Origin: G963668435 sp963668435
GTDB lineage: Bacteria; Latescibacterota; Latescibacteria; Latescibacterales; Latescibacteraceae
Assembly: GCA_963668435.2 (NCBI GenBank)
Contig: CAXXSC010000001.1
Coordinates: 310,001 to 374,000 of the forward strand
Length of the DNA stretch: 64,000 nt
Direction of reading: 5' to 3'
The position numbers and the translations under genes are program-made. Within the stretch, counting starts at the first letter, position 1. Every line of letters begins with the position of its first letter. The notes under the pieces are model-generated. The model ran no database searches. It was not told the DNA's origin and worked only from the letters and a program-made list of their open reading frames with translations. Positions 1-9,159 of this stretch are shown here, piece by piece.

Positions 1-246
1 AATTTCCGGGTATATGCAAATGAACTAATTTCAAACGCCCAAACCGTCGTGGAACAGGCAAAACAGCATGAAGTTCTGTTGCCGGATGAGGTGATGGAAA
101 TGGAACTCACCATCATCGATACAAAAAAATTGCTGAACGAAAAGAGGCAGAATCTTGCCCATGCTCTCATTGACCTGTACTACGCCATCGGGATAGAAAA
201 CTATGATCAAATTATCGCAAATGGAGCGGGAAGAGGAAGCGAATAA
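1..246 (+). CDS. C-terminal fragment of a TolC-like outer-membrane efflux protein (5' end outside window)
   Basis: The reading frame is open from base 1 and stops at 246, so only the last 81 residues are present. The fragment is helical, with a hydrophilic stretch followed by QNLAHALIDLYYAIG. This resembles the end of TolC/OprM proteins, where a helix with a 'DLYxALGG' ending closes the periplasmic barrel. It lacks the usual double glycine. Its end overlaps the next gene by 44 bases in another frame, which suggests translational coupling. The family call rests on a short piece; another periplasmic helical protein is possible. Confidence 0.5.
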   Translation, partial: NFRVYANELISNAQTVVEQAKQHEVLLPDEVMEMELTIIDTKKLLNEKRQNLAHALIDLYYAIGIENYDQIIANGAGRGSE

Positions 247-1012
247 TCTCAGTAAAATCCGCCGTTATGAACTGAAGTATGTTATAAACGAGAGCCTGGC
301 GGCTGAAATCCGGGATTATATCAGCTCGATCTGTACGCTGGATAAGCATGTACCTCCGGGAGAAACTGGCTATATCGTCAATAACCTGTATTTTGATACC
401 GGTGATCTCAGGTTTTATCATGATACAAAACATCGCAAATTAACCCGTTACAAGCCGCGTGCCCGTTTTTATGGTGAAAAGGCCAGCGATTTTATTTGGC
501 CCGAAATAAAATTCCGTAATGCCAACGTTATCTGGAAACGGCGCTACAGTATTCCCATTGACCAATGGCCCGGATTGTTTTCACCATCGAAGACAAATCA
601 TGCGTCTCCCACTTTCAAAAATGAATTTGAGAAGTTTGACGAGGTGGTTTATTGGCACAATGCCCAGCCTGTGCTCCACGTTCGCTATTTTCGCGAGCCT
701 TATGTTACTGAGTTGGAAACGTATGGCAGGATTACGTTTGACCGCCGTCTTTGCTGCAGGCCGACAGACGGATCGATCGATCTGGAATATGATGAGAGAG
801 ACATGCTCTATTATGATGATCCTATAACTGCAAAAAGTGATGACTCGCCACTATTGCTGGAAATAAAAGTTGAAACACATGTTCCTGCCTGGGTTATCAG
901 CCTGATTCACACATTCAATCTCATGCAGCGTCCGTATTCAAAATATTGTTATGGCATTGATTCTCTGTTCCATAACTGTGATAACGGCAGGATCGCTAAT
1001 TTCCCCCTTTAA
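203..1012 (+). CDS. VTC-domain polyphosphate polymerase-like protein
   Basis: This 269-residue protein carries the hallmarks of the VTC (vacuolar transporter chaperone) catalytic tunnel: RYELKYVI near residue 21, a NLYFDT strand near 60, basic strands RYKPRARFYG and EIKFRNANVIWKRRY, the acidic LLLEIKVE strand and a terminal SKYCYG. In characterised VTC4 the tunnel's basic residues bind the polyphosphate chain and glutamates bind the metal. Bacterial VTC proteins are soluble or membrane-associated and often lie beside envelope genes, as here. ATG 203 is used; an internal ATG at 221 is an alternative. It converges with the GGDEF gene, and no clear terminator is visible between them. Confidence 0.8.
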   Translation: MIKLSQMEREEEANNLSKIRRYELKYVINESLAAEIRDYISSICTLDKHVPPGETGYIVNNLYFDTGDLRFYHDTKHRKLTRYKPRARFYGEKASDFIWPEIKFRNANVIWKRRYSIPIDQWPGLFSPSKTNHASPTFKNEFEKFDEVVYWHNAQPVLHVRYFREPYVTELETYGRITFDRRLCCRPTDGSIDLEYDERDMLYYDDPITAKSDDSPLLLEIKVETHVPAWVISLIHTFNLMQRPYSKYCYGIDSLFHNCDNGRIANFPL

Positions 1013-1265
1013 TCTCTTCTTATAATCGTATTTCAATTTGTGGCAGAGCGAATGATCGGCCCTCGCTCCGGTGCCGTTTTCTGTCACAGTGGTGTATGCA
1101 ACCGCCCGCAGCAAATGTCCCACGCTGAACGCGACAATTCCGAAAAATCTCTGAGTCAAGCTGATGCTTTGTGCTCATGACTGCTGTATGGCTCTGGCTT
1201 GTATTTTTTGAAATGGACGGGAGAGGACTCCCCCGTTGATACTGGAGTGCTGTGCTACACGTATT

Positions 1266-4200
1266 TTATACGCAGGTAATGCCCTCTTCCGGTCCGGCGG
1301 CAACAATACGGTTGCGCCCATGTTCCTTGGCTTTGTAAAGTGCCTGGTCTGCGGCGAGAACACAGAGCTCAGGATTACAGCCTTTCTGCGGGAACATAGT
1401 GGCAATGCCCATGCTCAATGTCACGTAATCGGCAACGGGCGATGCTTCATGGTGAAACGCCCTCTGACGGATATTGTCGAGAATGCTCTCCGCAACATGA
1501 AATGCACCTTTTTCACTGGTGTCCGGCAGGACGATGATAAATTCCTCACCACCGTAACGGGCGGCGATATCACCGGGACGGTTCGTGCATTCTTTGAGGA
1601 TACCGGATACCGCTTTAAGGCATTCATCGCCCTTGAGGTGCCCGTAAAAGTCGTTGAAATTCTTGAAATGATCGATATCACAAAGCAGCACTGAAATGGA
1701 GCTTCCGCTTCTGGCCATATCTTTCCACTGGAAAGCAAGGAACTCGTTAAAATAACGTCTGTTATAGAGGCCGGTGAGCTCGTCGGTGATTGCCATCTGT
1801 TCGAGTTTTTCGTTGGCTGCCTGAAGGCTTTTTGTCTGTTCGTCGACAACTTTCTGGAGATGGATACGCTGACGGTTGATCATCATGACACGGGTGTAGT
1901 GCACCGAAAGTATCACGGCCACGATTGCGAAAAAAGATGTTAGACGGAACCACCAGCGCTGCCAGAAAGGCGGCGAAATGACAATGTGAAGAGATGTTCC
2001 CTCGTCGTTCCAGTAACCGTCGCTGTTGGCGGCCTTGACTCTAAAAGTATAGCTGCCGGGTTTGAGATTCGTATAGGTGGCGTCACGGTCTGATCCAATG
2101 TAAACCCAATCTTGGTCGAATCCTTCCATCATGTAGGCGTACACATTTTTTTCCGGTGCGGTGTAATCAAGCGCGGCAAAGCTCAACGAAATAAATGTGT
2201 CATTATAGCTGAGCCTGATATCATTGATTTTGTCGATAGGCTTGCCGAAATCAAATTCACGGTTGAATTTCTTGAACGAGGTTATTACAACGGTCGGTGT
2301 AATCGTGTTCGGTGTAAGCGATGAGGGTGAGAAGCGGAAAAATCCCTCCAGTCCGCCAACGTATATATGTCCACTTCTGTCGCGATATATCGATTTTCCC
2401 GTGATACTGGAGAAGGGGACTCCATCAGCTTTCCCGAAAGTCCGAAGCAATTTATCGGTTGTTGAATATCTCCCGAGCAGGGTGTTGGTAGTGAACCAGA
2501 TATTATCTTCGTCATCTGTGGTGGTTCCGGTTACTGGCTCATTCTGAACTTTTGATGTTTCGAAGAGATAGTGAAACTCTTCCGTGTCTGAAGAATATTC
2601 CAGCATCCCTTTGTCTGTTCCGAGAAGAATTGTATCGTCGGGGCCATATGCGAGCGACGGTATTTTATGAGGGGTGGAGTATTCTGAATCGCCCACGCCG
2701 TTGAACAGGTGCCTGATTGAATACGTTTCGAGATCAACAATGTTGAGTCCTTCCGGGTTCCCAAGCCACAGGTGTCCCGTTTTCTCATACAGCGCGGTTG
2801 CTGTGTACCTGCTGGTTAGCAGGGAGTCGGCGACAATATCGTAAATGAGTTTCAGTTCCCTGTTTTCTTCCGGACTGTAAACGGACATACCGTTATAAAG
2901 GCCCAGACAAAGATTGCCTTCATGGCTTTCCACGATATTCGTTACATAACTGTTAAGCCCGGTGTTGCTGTCAAATAAACAAAAGAACGCTTGTTTTTCC
3001 TCGTCGTATTTTTGAAGCCCGTTGCCGCCGGTTCCTGCCCATATCCGCCCCTTGGAGTCTTCAAAGAGACCGTAGATGTGGTTTTGCCCGAATGTCATTT
3101 TATTATTGACAGTTATAGGTGGAGAAAATGCCTTGGTCAGGTTTTTATCTGTCTTGAGAACACCGTTTCGGCTCCCGATCCAGAAACGTCCTTTGCGGTC
3201 TTCCAAAAACGAGGTGATTTCGCCATCCGGATTAGAGGACAATATTCCCGAGCCGTTTGGATAATACTCGAATATGCTTTCCGGTGAAGGAAGCTTGTTC
3301 AGTCCGCCCATCAGTGTCCCGACCCAGAGAATGCCGGTGCGGTCAAAATACAAAGGCCATATGCCGTTTGTGCTTAAACTGGACGGGTTGTCCGGGTCGT
3401 GCCGGTACCTTGTGAACACGCCGCGCTCTTCATCAAAGGAACATAAACCGCTTCCCGTGCCGATCCATAGCTTTCCTGTCTGGTCGAGTGCCAGGTGCCC
3501 GATGAAGTTACCGGATATTGATGACGGATCTTCCGGATCGTTACGATATGCGGTGATTTTTCCTGTTTCGGGGTCGAAGTTGTGCAGGCCGCCGCCCCAG
3601 TTCGAAACCCAAAGTGTGCCGTTTTTGCCCGGAACAATCGATCCGCAGTAATAGGAAATTGTGTCTTCGTTGTGGTATTCAATTGCCGTTCCGCTTTCCC
3701 TGTCGAAAATGCTGAGCCCGGAGCCTGTCCCAATCCAGAAACGACCTGTTTCATCCTCATATATTGCACCGATATTATCCGAGGCAAGCGATGTTGAATC
3801 GCTGACATCGACATAATATATTTTCATTTTGTCCGTTGACGGGTCATAGCAGTTAAGCCCCTTGAGTGTGCCGATCCAGAGCATCCCGCGGCTGTCCTCG
3901 AAGATCGTGTTCACCCGGTTGTCACTGAGTTTGAGATCTTTGTCTCCATTGTTGAGCATATGGGTGAAGGTGTTCTCTTCGCGATTGAAACGGTTCAGGC
4001 CGCCCTGCTGGGTGCCGACCCAGAGAGTTCCTTTCGAATCTTCGTAGATAGAGAGGATATAGCTGTCGGATATGGAGGTCGGATCGCCGTCCTCGTGCTT
4101 GTAAACAGTGAATCCTGTACCGTCATAACGGTTGAGGCCGTTTGATGTGCCGAACCACATGTAACCCATGCTGTCCTGCAAGATGCTTGTCACAGTATGG

Positions 4201-4364
4201 TCGCTCAAGCCGTTGGCGACACCGATTCTGACAAATCGGGGCGCTGCGGAAACTGGAGGACACGCCAGGAATGCGATGGCGATAAGTGCGGCAAAAAGCG
4301 TGGAAAATGGCGAACGAATCCAAAGAATGATCCGCCATGTTATTGTATTGTCAAGGTTTGTCAT
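1266..4364 (-). CDS. Hybrid sensor: two-component-type beta-propeller, Y_Y_Y domain and GGDEF diguanylate cyclase
   Basis: About 1032 residues. An N-terminal hydrophobic segment (signal/anchor, ending near PPVSAA) is followed by many regulator-propeller repeats of the form 'sIyEDskGtlWiGT.gGLnrfd', then a Y_Y_Y domain (FRVKAANSDGYW). A single membrane helix and a coiled coil lead to a C-terminal GGDEF domain. The catalytic motif is GGEEF, and an RPGD inhibitory (RxxD) site lies five residues upstream, so the enzyme should be active and product-inhibited. The propeller sits outside the inner membrane and likely senses a glycan or envelope signal, as in Bacteroidetes hybrid sensors, which end in a kinase instead. 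ATG 4364 gives a proper signal sequence; a TTG at 4448 would add 28 residues. Neither has a good ribosome site. Confidence 0.85.
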   Translation of the reverse strand: MTNLDNTITWRIILWIRSPFSTLFAALIAIAFLACPPVSAAPRFVRIGVANGLSDHTVTSILQDSMGYMWFGTSNGLNRYDGTGFTVYKHEDGDPTSISDSYILSIYEDSKGTLWVGTQQGGLNRFNREENTFTHMLNNGDKDLKLSDNRVNTIFEDSRGMLWIGTLKGLNCYDPSTDKMKIYYVDVSDSTSLASDNIGAIYEDETGRFWIGTGSGLSIFDRESGTAIEYHNEDTISYYCGSIVPGKNGTLWVSNWGGGLHNFDPETGKITAYRNDPEDPSSISGNFIGHLALDQTGKLWIGTGSGLCSFDEERGVFTRYRHDPDNPSSLSTNGIWPLYFDRTGILWVGTLMGGLNKLPSPESIFEYYPNGSGILSSNPDGEITSFLEDRKGRFWIGSRNGVLKTDKNLTKAFSPPITVNNKMTFGQNHIYGLFEDSKGRIWAGTGGNGLQKYDEEKQAFFCLFDSNTGLNSYVTNIVESHEGNLCLGLYNGMSVYSPEENRELKLIYDIVADSLLTSRYTATALYEKTGHLWLGNPEGLNIVDLETYSIRHLFNGVGDSEYSTPHKIPSLAYGPDDTILLGTDKGMLEYSSDTEEFHYLFETSKVQNEPVTGTTTDDEDNIWFTTNTLLGRYSTTDKLLRTFGKADGVPFSSITGKSIYRDRSGHIYVGGLEGFFRFSPSSLTPNTITPTVVITSFKKFNREFDFGKPIDKINDIRLSYNDTFISLSFAALDYTAPEKNVYAYMMEGFDQDWVYIGSDRDATYTNLKPGSYTFRVKAANSDGYWNDEGTSLHIVISPPFWQRWWFRLTSFFAIVAVILSVHYTRVMMINRQRIHLQKVVDEQTKSLQAANEKLEQMAITDELTGLYNRRYFNEFLAFQWKDMARSGSSISVLLCDIDHFKNFNDFYGHLKGDECLKAVSGILKECTNRPGDIAARYGGEEFIIVLPDTSEKGAFHVAESILDNIRQRAFHHEASPVADYVTLSMGIATMFPQKGCNPELCVLAADQALYKAKEHGRNRIVAAGPEEGITCV

Positions 4365-4427
4365 ATTCAAAAGGATGGATCCCCAGTAAAAAAAACGGGT
4401 GAGTGCATGAAACCTGTCCTTATCCCA

Positions 4428-4451
4428 ATATTGCCATATTGTCGGCAATAT
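4428..4451. promoter_or_regulatory. Perfect 8-bp dyad upstream of the GGDEF sensor gene
   Basis: ATATTGCC at 4428-4435 is repeated as its reverse complement GGCAATAT at 4444-4451, with an AT-rich 8-base spacer. It lies 64-87 bases before ATG 4364, a position suited to an operator. This is the main structure seen in the gene-free stretch 4365-4730. A weaker dyad (GTATTAT/ATAATAC arms) lies just upstream. No regulator is assigned. Confidence 0.35.
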
Positions 4452-4730
4452 GCAAGTATTATCAGCATGTTATGAAAGGATATAATACCAGATATCTAAT
4501 GATGTTTCTGATGTATATACTTCAGGTGTTTGTGCGCAAATTACAGGTAATAAGTAGAGTATTGAGATGAGTTGCGGGGGCCATATTTTTTAAACGCTGT
4601 GTAAAATCGAGAGAATGCAAATCGATAGACTTTTTGTGATCTGAGTCAGGCGGTGTTTGAGTGACCGTGTGTATGGCTGAATGTGTTGAACGAAAGATTT
4701 TCCATAGCTTGCGACGGTATGATTCATACC

Positions 4731-5645
4731 TCACGGAAACGAAATGTCACTCAGGGCAATACTTCTTTTGTTGTCGCAATTCCACTCCATCAAGAAGCCG
4801 AAATGAGGCTGTTCCAATCCATACTGATTGGTTGTCGAAAAAACAGATAGCTGGACTTTGCTGAATATAATGTAAGACACTATGGCACCCGCCGTGAATC
4901 CGTTGTCGAACATCGATCTGAAATAGCGTTTCATGCTGTAATATTCCAGGTAGCCCGAGTAGAGGCGGAAAGCGCTTATTCCATGATGCGGTAGTTTTTC
5001 TCTGAAAACGCTGAGTTCGAGGCCCGCTTTATAATAATTCGGCAGCACCTCGTTTCTGTACGAATGGGATGCCGTAAGATCCAGGCCGTATGTCGGTTCA
5101 ATAACGAGGTTTTTCTTTATACCGGTGAATAGCAGTAACCCTGTTTTCGAATATCCGAGATAGGGAAGGTCCAGTTTTTTTATTCCTGTCAGCGAGTGGT
5201 AACTGTTCTGAATGGTTTCTCCCCCGAAATTGTCATTTCCGACAATTCCGATGCCGACCGAGTATGAGCCCCAAGACTGTTTCTGTCTCATCAGCAGGCG
5301 CATGATGGCGATATCTGTCCGGTATTCCCTGGTCTTGTTGGTAATAATGCTATCGAAAAAATCGAGAGAAAAATACGTTCCATGAATGTCCATGCCCGCC
5401 TGTGCGAGAAAAGCGGCTGTGACATTATCGTCTCTGCCGTGATTCATGGATTTTCCGAACACATTGTCCACGGGAAAGTTGTCGTTCCAGTAGCCGAAAT
5501 GATACTGAACTGTATCATGCACTGGTGGGATGCTGTTTTCTCCAGAAGCCGCCGGTGAAATGTTCACTGTGAAAAATATCAAAAGAATAGTGGCGATTAT
5601 ATGGATTTTTTTATCGGCAGTACTGTGAAAGAATCCCGGCGGCAT
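4731..5645 (-). CDS. Putative outer-membrane beta-barrel protein
   Basis: 304 residues with an N-terminal export signal (hydrophobic run HIIATILLIFFTVNISPAAS) and alternating amphipathic strands throughout, the pattern of an outer-membrane barrel. The motif FGYWNDNFPVDNVFGKSMNHGRDD near the start, and the size, loosely recall the LpxR lipid A deacylase family (about 300 residues, acidic residues near the first strands). However, the family's catalytic set cannot be matched with confidence, so no enzyme is assigned. It lies 15 bases after the next barrel gene and is probably the last member of a three-gene operon. Confidence 0.55.
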   Translation of the reverse strand: MPPGFFHSTADKKIHIIATILLIFFTVNISPAASGENSIPPVHDTVQYHFGYWNDNFPVDNVFGKSMNHGRDDNVTAAFLAQAGMDIHGTYFSLDFFDSIITNKTREYRTDIAIMRLLMRQKQSWGSYSVGIGIVGNDNFGGETIQNSYHSLTGIKKLDLPYLGYSKTGLLLFTGIKKNLVIEPTYGLDLTASHSYRNEVLPNYYKAGLELSVFREKLPHHGISAFRLYSGYLEYYSMKRYFRSMFDNGFTAGAIVSYIIFSKVQLSVFSTTNQYGLEQPHFGFLMEWNCDNKRSIALSDISFP

Positions 5646-5660
5646 GGTGTATTCTCATGA

Positions 5661-6518
5661 TTAATAGACAATCCGCAGGCCAAGGGCGCCTTGTTTGTCT
5701 TCGTTGTTTTCTTCATATGAGTCGTAAAGTGTGTAGACATAATAAATACCGAACAGCCTGCCGGTCGCTTTCTTGTAAAAATTGATTGTCAGCGAGGTCT
5801 TGTTCTCAGAGCTGTTGTCCTCTTTCAGCCATAAATGCTGGTTCAAGGTGCTGGAAATGATCCAGTTATGGATCGCAGAAACATGATAACGGAGAACTGA
5901 CAGCATCTCGTACCTGTAGCTGTGGTTCCTTGCCGACCATACCGAGTCCGATCCGTGCATGAACATGCCGGCTGTACATCGGGCATCGAATGAACTGCCC
6001 CGTATACCGGCCCCGGAAGTGAATTTTTCAGGCAGATAAAGGTATGAGGAGCTTTTTGTGCCGATCCCGAAACGAATGCTGTTCTGCCAGTATGCACCGT
6101 TGAAATCTTCAGCCCGGCTGATCGAATAGAGGCTCTCGTGATGGAAAACGCTTTGTATGAACCATGTGTCGAATTCATACCGTATGCCGGGAGAGAGGGT
6201 GTAGCGGATTTTATCGAGATTGAACACTGTGGAGTCAGACCGTGAAATGATAGTCATATTGCCGACAATGCCGGAGGCAACGAAACGGCCTTTCCGGAAA
6301 AAATCCACATGTGAAAGGAATTCAGCCCGGTAACCCGGGTACAGCCCCGCCGTTTTCTCGACTCCGTGAATATATGGTGCGAACGACGCATAACCCTGTG
6401 TCTGCATAAGCAGTTCTCCGGAGGCTTCGTCGTTTCCGATCAGGATTAAACATCCCACGAGCACGAGCATGAACACTGCCGGTGATATGAATTTGAATGA
6501 TATTTTCATACGTTGCAT
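5661..6518 (-). CDS. Outer-membrane beta-barrel protein, tandem paralogue A
   Basis: 285 residues: signal sequence (FISPAVFMLVLVGCLILIG), then predicted beta strands ending in an aromatic C-terminus (LRIVY), typical of barrels recognised by BamA. It is clearly paralogous to the next gene upstream. Both share SxAPYxHGxxxxAGxxPGYRxE, DFF, a DKIRYTLSPGIRYEF-type strand, 'HHE' and NHxYRYE. These shared residues define the pair; I do not recognise a named family. It starts 29 bases downstream of its paralogue, consistent with one transcript. Function unknown, perhaps a porin-like or structural barrel. Confidence 0.6.
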   Translation of the reverse strand: MQRMKISFKFISPAVFMLVLVGCLILIGNDEASGELLMQTQGYASFAPYIHGVEKTAGLYPGYRAEFLSHVDFFRKGRFVASGIVGNMTIISRSDSTVFNLDKIRYTLSPGIRYEFDTWFIQSVFHHESLYSISRAEDFNGAYWQNSIRFGIGTKSSSYLYLPEKFTSGAGIRGSSFDARCTAGMFMHGSDSVWSARNHSYRYEMLSVLRYHVSAIHNWIISSTLNQHLWLKEDNSSENKTSLTINFYKKATGRLFGIYYVYTLYDSYEENNEDKQGALGLRIVY

Positions 6519-6547
6519 TATCCGCTTTAAGTCCGCAGCTTAGCGTA

Positions 6548-7402
6548 TCAGTAGAGTATTTTGAATCCGATGGAGCCGAGACCGTCGGAATTATCAAGTT
6601 CGAAACTGTCATAAAACGTGTATGAATAGTAAAATCCAGCAAAATGAACCGTACCTCTCCGGAACATGTTGAGCGTCAGGTTTATCTGGTGATCAATAGC
6701 GTCGTTCTTTTTCATCCAGCAGTTCTGGCGAAGGCTGCCGAATATGGCCCAGTTTCTGAATGATCCGAGATGATATCGAAGCAGCCAGAACAGCTCATAT
6801 CTGTAATCGTGGTTCTGGCCCGAGAACAGGGTTCTTTTCGCGGGGATGATATAACCGGCATTGATCTGCGCGTCCCAGGCATTGACAAAGGAATTCCTGA
6901 CCTGTTTATACCTGTCGCGCAAATAAATGTAATACGATTCCTTCGTGCCGCAGCCGATTTGAAAACTGTTCCACCAGACCGAGCCGGCGGTCTCCGGATG
7001 GCTGATCGTATGGATGCATTCGTGGTGAAGTGCGCCTTTGATAAGCCATCTCGGGAATTCATAGCGGAAACCGGGTGTCAGTGTATACCTGATCCGGTCC
7101 ATCTTTAGGTGGCTGTTAGCCGGTTTTGTCAGGATGGTAGTGGTGCCGAGAAGGCTGTTGAAAATCAATCCCCTGTACTTGAAAAAATCCACGAAAACGA
7201 GGTATTCTGACCGATAGCCAGGATTTTTTCCCGCACTGTTATCGAATCCGTGAACATAGGGGGCCACGGAAATATTACCGTGCGTGTTCATCATCAGTTC
7301 GGCGAAACAGACCTGCTGAACGGTGGTCAGGCTGACCAGTGTCATAAAGATCAGTGCAAGGGTATGGGCTCTTCTGTTCATTTTGGCTGTGAGAGCAGGC
7401 AC
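6548..7402 (-). CDS. Outer-membrane beta-barrel protein, tandem paralogue B
   Basis: 284 residues with signal sequence (LALIFMTLVSLTTVQQVCFA), strand-rich body and a C-terminal aromatic residue (FKILY). It is the paralogue of the adjacent downstream gene and conserves its DRIRYTLTPGFRYEF-type strand, the HHE triplet and NHDYRYE. A GTG start at 7402 is preferred because AAGGG lies eight bases before it; ATG 7381 is the alternative and lacks a ribosome site. It is the first gene of the barrel operon. The conserved HHE and NHxYRYE motifs could be functional, but no enzyme family is recognised. Confidence 0.6.
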   Translation of the reverse strand: MPALTAKMNRRAHTLALIFMTLVSLTTVQQVCFAELMMNTHGNISVAPYVHGFDNSAGKNPGYRSEYLVFVDFFKYRGLIFNSLLGTTTILTKPANSHLKMDRIRYTLTPGFRYEFPRWLIKGALHHECIHTISHPETAGSVWWNSFQIGCGTKESYYIYLRDRYKQVRNSFVNAWDAQINAGYIIPAKRTLFSGQNHDYRYELFWLLRYHLGSFRNWAIFGSLRQNCWMKKNDAIDHQINLTLNMFRRGTVHFAGFYYSYTFYDSFELDNSDGLGSIGFKILY

Positions 7403-7762
7403 TGTTATCGCCCTTTTATTAAGACTTCGAAATGGTCAATTAAAGACACCTGTGCTTGGAGGGAATGTTTCCCGCCGGATACTTTTCAGCCGATTGAATT
7501 ACAAATATGCTATGGCATGTCTCGAGAATGCCTTACAGATTATATACAACAAATCATGAGAGATATAATATAAAATCTTGTTTCGGGGAAATAGGCGGTG
7601 AATGCTGATAGGGGGCGGGAAGGTATGTCTGTTTTTTCTTCTGGCGGACCGATGAGTCGAAATCATTGATTGCTGGTGAATACCGGCCTTTTTCAATAAA
7701 AAACAGGGGAACGCGTTTTGCGGCACGTTCCCCTGTTTGCAGACACTTTCAGAACTCTTGTA
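7403..7762. other. Gene-free stretch between AGCS symporter and barrel operon
   Basis: 360 bases with no credible gene on either strand. The right part holds the terminator of the symporter gene. The AT-rich left part should contain the promoter of the barrel operon: a TATAAT on the minus strand near 7540 is visible but has no good -35 partner. Nothing else was recognised. Confidence 0.5.
7698..7738 (-). terminator. Rho-independent terminator of the AGCS symporter gene
   Basis: A perfect 13-bp stem (7701-7713 with 7726-7738) around a 12-base loop is followed on the minus strand by six T residues. It starts 24 bases after the symporter stop codon. Confidence 0.9.
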
Positions 7763-9130
7763 TTACCTGATACGGTATTTTTTCTCTCCAAGCGGTGTGT
7801 TGGAGAAATAATCGTCGTGAATACGCTTGATTTCTCTTCCGAGAAAGAGAAGCGCCAGCAGGTTCGGGAGTGCCATGAGAGCATTCATGACATCGGTGAA
7901 GAGCCAGACTGTTTCCAACTGCATCACTGCGCCGATGAAAATGAACGCGATGAATACCATCCGATAGTATTTCATCACCGATATTCCGAAAATATACTCG
8001 ATGGCGATTTCACCGTAATAACTCCAGCCGAGGAGGGTAGAGTAGGCGAACACAGCCAGTGCAATAGCGGTGAGATAGCTGCCGATCCCTCCGCCGAGCA
8101 GCGTGTTGAATGCCTCGGCTGTCAGCCTCGCACCAGTCAGTTCGCCGTCCATGCTCTGTGACATGATAATGATAAAGCCTGTCATGGAGCAGACTACGAG
8201 TGTATCGATAAATGTCTGTGTCATGGAGACCAGCGCCTGGGTGACCGGATGGTCTGTCCGTGCGGCGGCAGCTGCTATCGGTGAGGAGCCTTGGCCGCTT
8301 TCGTTGGAAAGAAGGCCGCGTGCGAGACCGAAACGCATCGCTTCTTTGATACCCGCGCCGACAACGCCTCCGAAAACAGCCTGGCCGGTGAACGCGTGAA
8401 CGAAAATGGCCTTAAGCGTTTGGGGCAGAAGGTTGAGGTTCATTCCCACCGCGCTGAGTCCGGCAATCATATAGAAAAAGATCATGATTGGCACAAGTAT
8501 CTGGGTAACCCTGCCGATGCTTTTAATGCCTCCGAGAAGGACGACTCCAGCGCATACGGTTATGATCAGGCCGGTAATCCAGTTCGGGACGCCGAAAGCG
8601 CCGTTGATCGCCTCGGCAACCGAGTTCGACTGGATCATGTTGCCGGTTCCGAAGGTGGCGATGCTTGTGGCTATGGCGAATGCCATTGCAAGCCAACGCG
8701 AGCCGAGCCCTCGCTCGATATAGTACATCGGACCGCCTGCTGAGGATCCGTTTTTCTGTACTACGCGGTAGCGGATTGCAAGAATTGCCTCTGAATATTT
8801 CGTTGCCATTCCCACAATGCCTGTGACCCACATCCAGAAAAGAGCGCCGGGGCCGCCCATAGCAACCGCGGTGCCGACACCGGCGATATTACCGGTACCC
8901 ACGGTGGCCGCGAGTGCGGTCATCAACGCCTGGAAATGCGTGATGTCACCGGGGCTTTTATCGTCTTTAGGCGGCAGGAAAATCATCCTGAGCGCACGGA
9001 AAAGATGCCGAAACTGAACAAAGCCCAGCGTTGTGGTAAGATACAGGCCGGTGCCGATGAGTAATACCATCAGCGGCAGGCCCCAGAGTATGTTCGAAAG
9101 ATGTGATAGCGTGTTATGGAGTATATCCAC
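7763..9130 (-). CDS. Sodium:alanine (glycine) symporter, AGCS family
   Basis: 455 residues with about ten hydrophobic membrane segments. The AGCS (alanine/glycine:cation symporter) signatures are present: ATVGTGNIAGVGTAVAMGGP near residue 95, MATKYSEAIL, the GPMYYIERGL loop and RFGLARGLLSNESGQGS in the middle of the chain. It imports small amino acids driven by Na+ in the inner membrane. The start is a GTG with a strong GGAGG five bases upstream. Length is normal for the family. It is transcribed alone after the parvulin gene and ends at a strong terminator. The substrate (alanine versus glycine) cannot be told from sequence. Confidence 0.93.
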   Translation of the reverse strand: MDILHNTLSHLSNILWGLPLMVLLIGTGLYLTTTLGFVQFRHLFRALRMIFLPPKDDKSPGDITHFQALMTALAATVGTGNIAGVGTAVAMGGPGALFWMWVTGIVGMATKYSEAILAIRYRVVQKNGSSAGGPMYYIERGLGSRWLAMAFAIATSIATFGTGNMIQSNSVAEAINGAFGVPNWITGLIITVCAGVVLLGGIKSIGRVTQILVPIMIFFYMIAGLSAVGMNLNLLPQTLKAIFVHAFTGQAVFGGVVGAGIKEAMRFGLARGLLSNESGQGSSPIAAAAARTDHPVTQALVSMTQTFIDTLVVCSMTGFIIIMSQSMDGELTGARLTAEAFNTLLGGGIGSYLTAIALAVFAYSTLLGWSYYGEIAIEYIFGISVMKYYRMVFIAFIFIGAVMQLETVWLFTDVMNALMALPNLLALLFLGREIKRIHDDYFSNTPLGEKKYRIR

Positions 9131-9159
9131 TAATACCTCCCTGACGGTGTTGCTTTGTG

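Noticed and set aside
4731..5645. Assignment of this barrel as lipid A deacylase LpxR
   Set aside because: Only size, barrel pattern and a loose N-terminal motif agree; the catalytic residues could not be placed.
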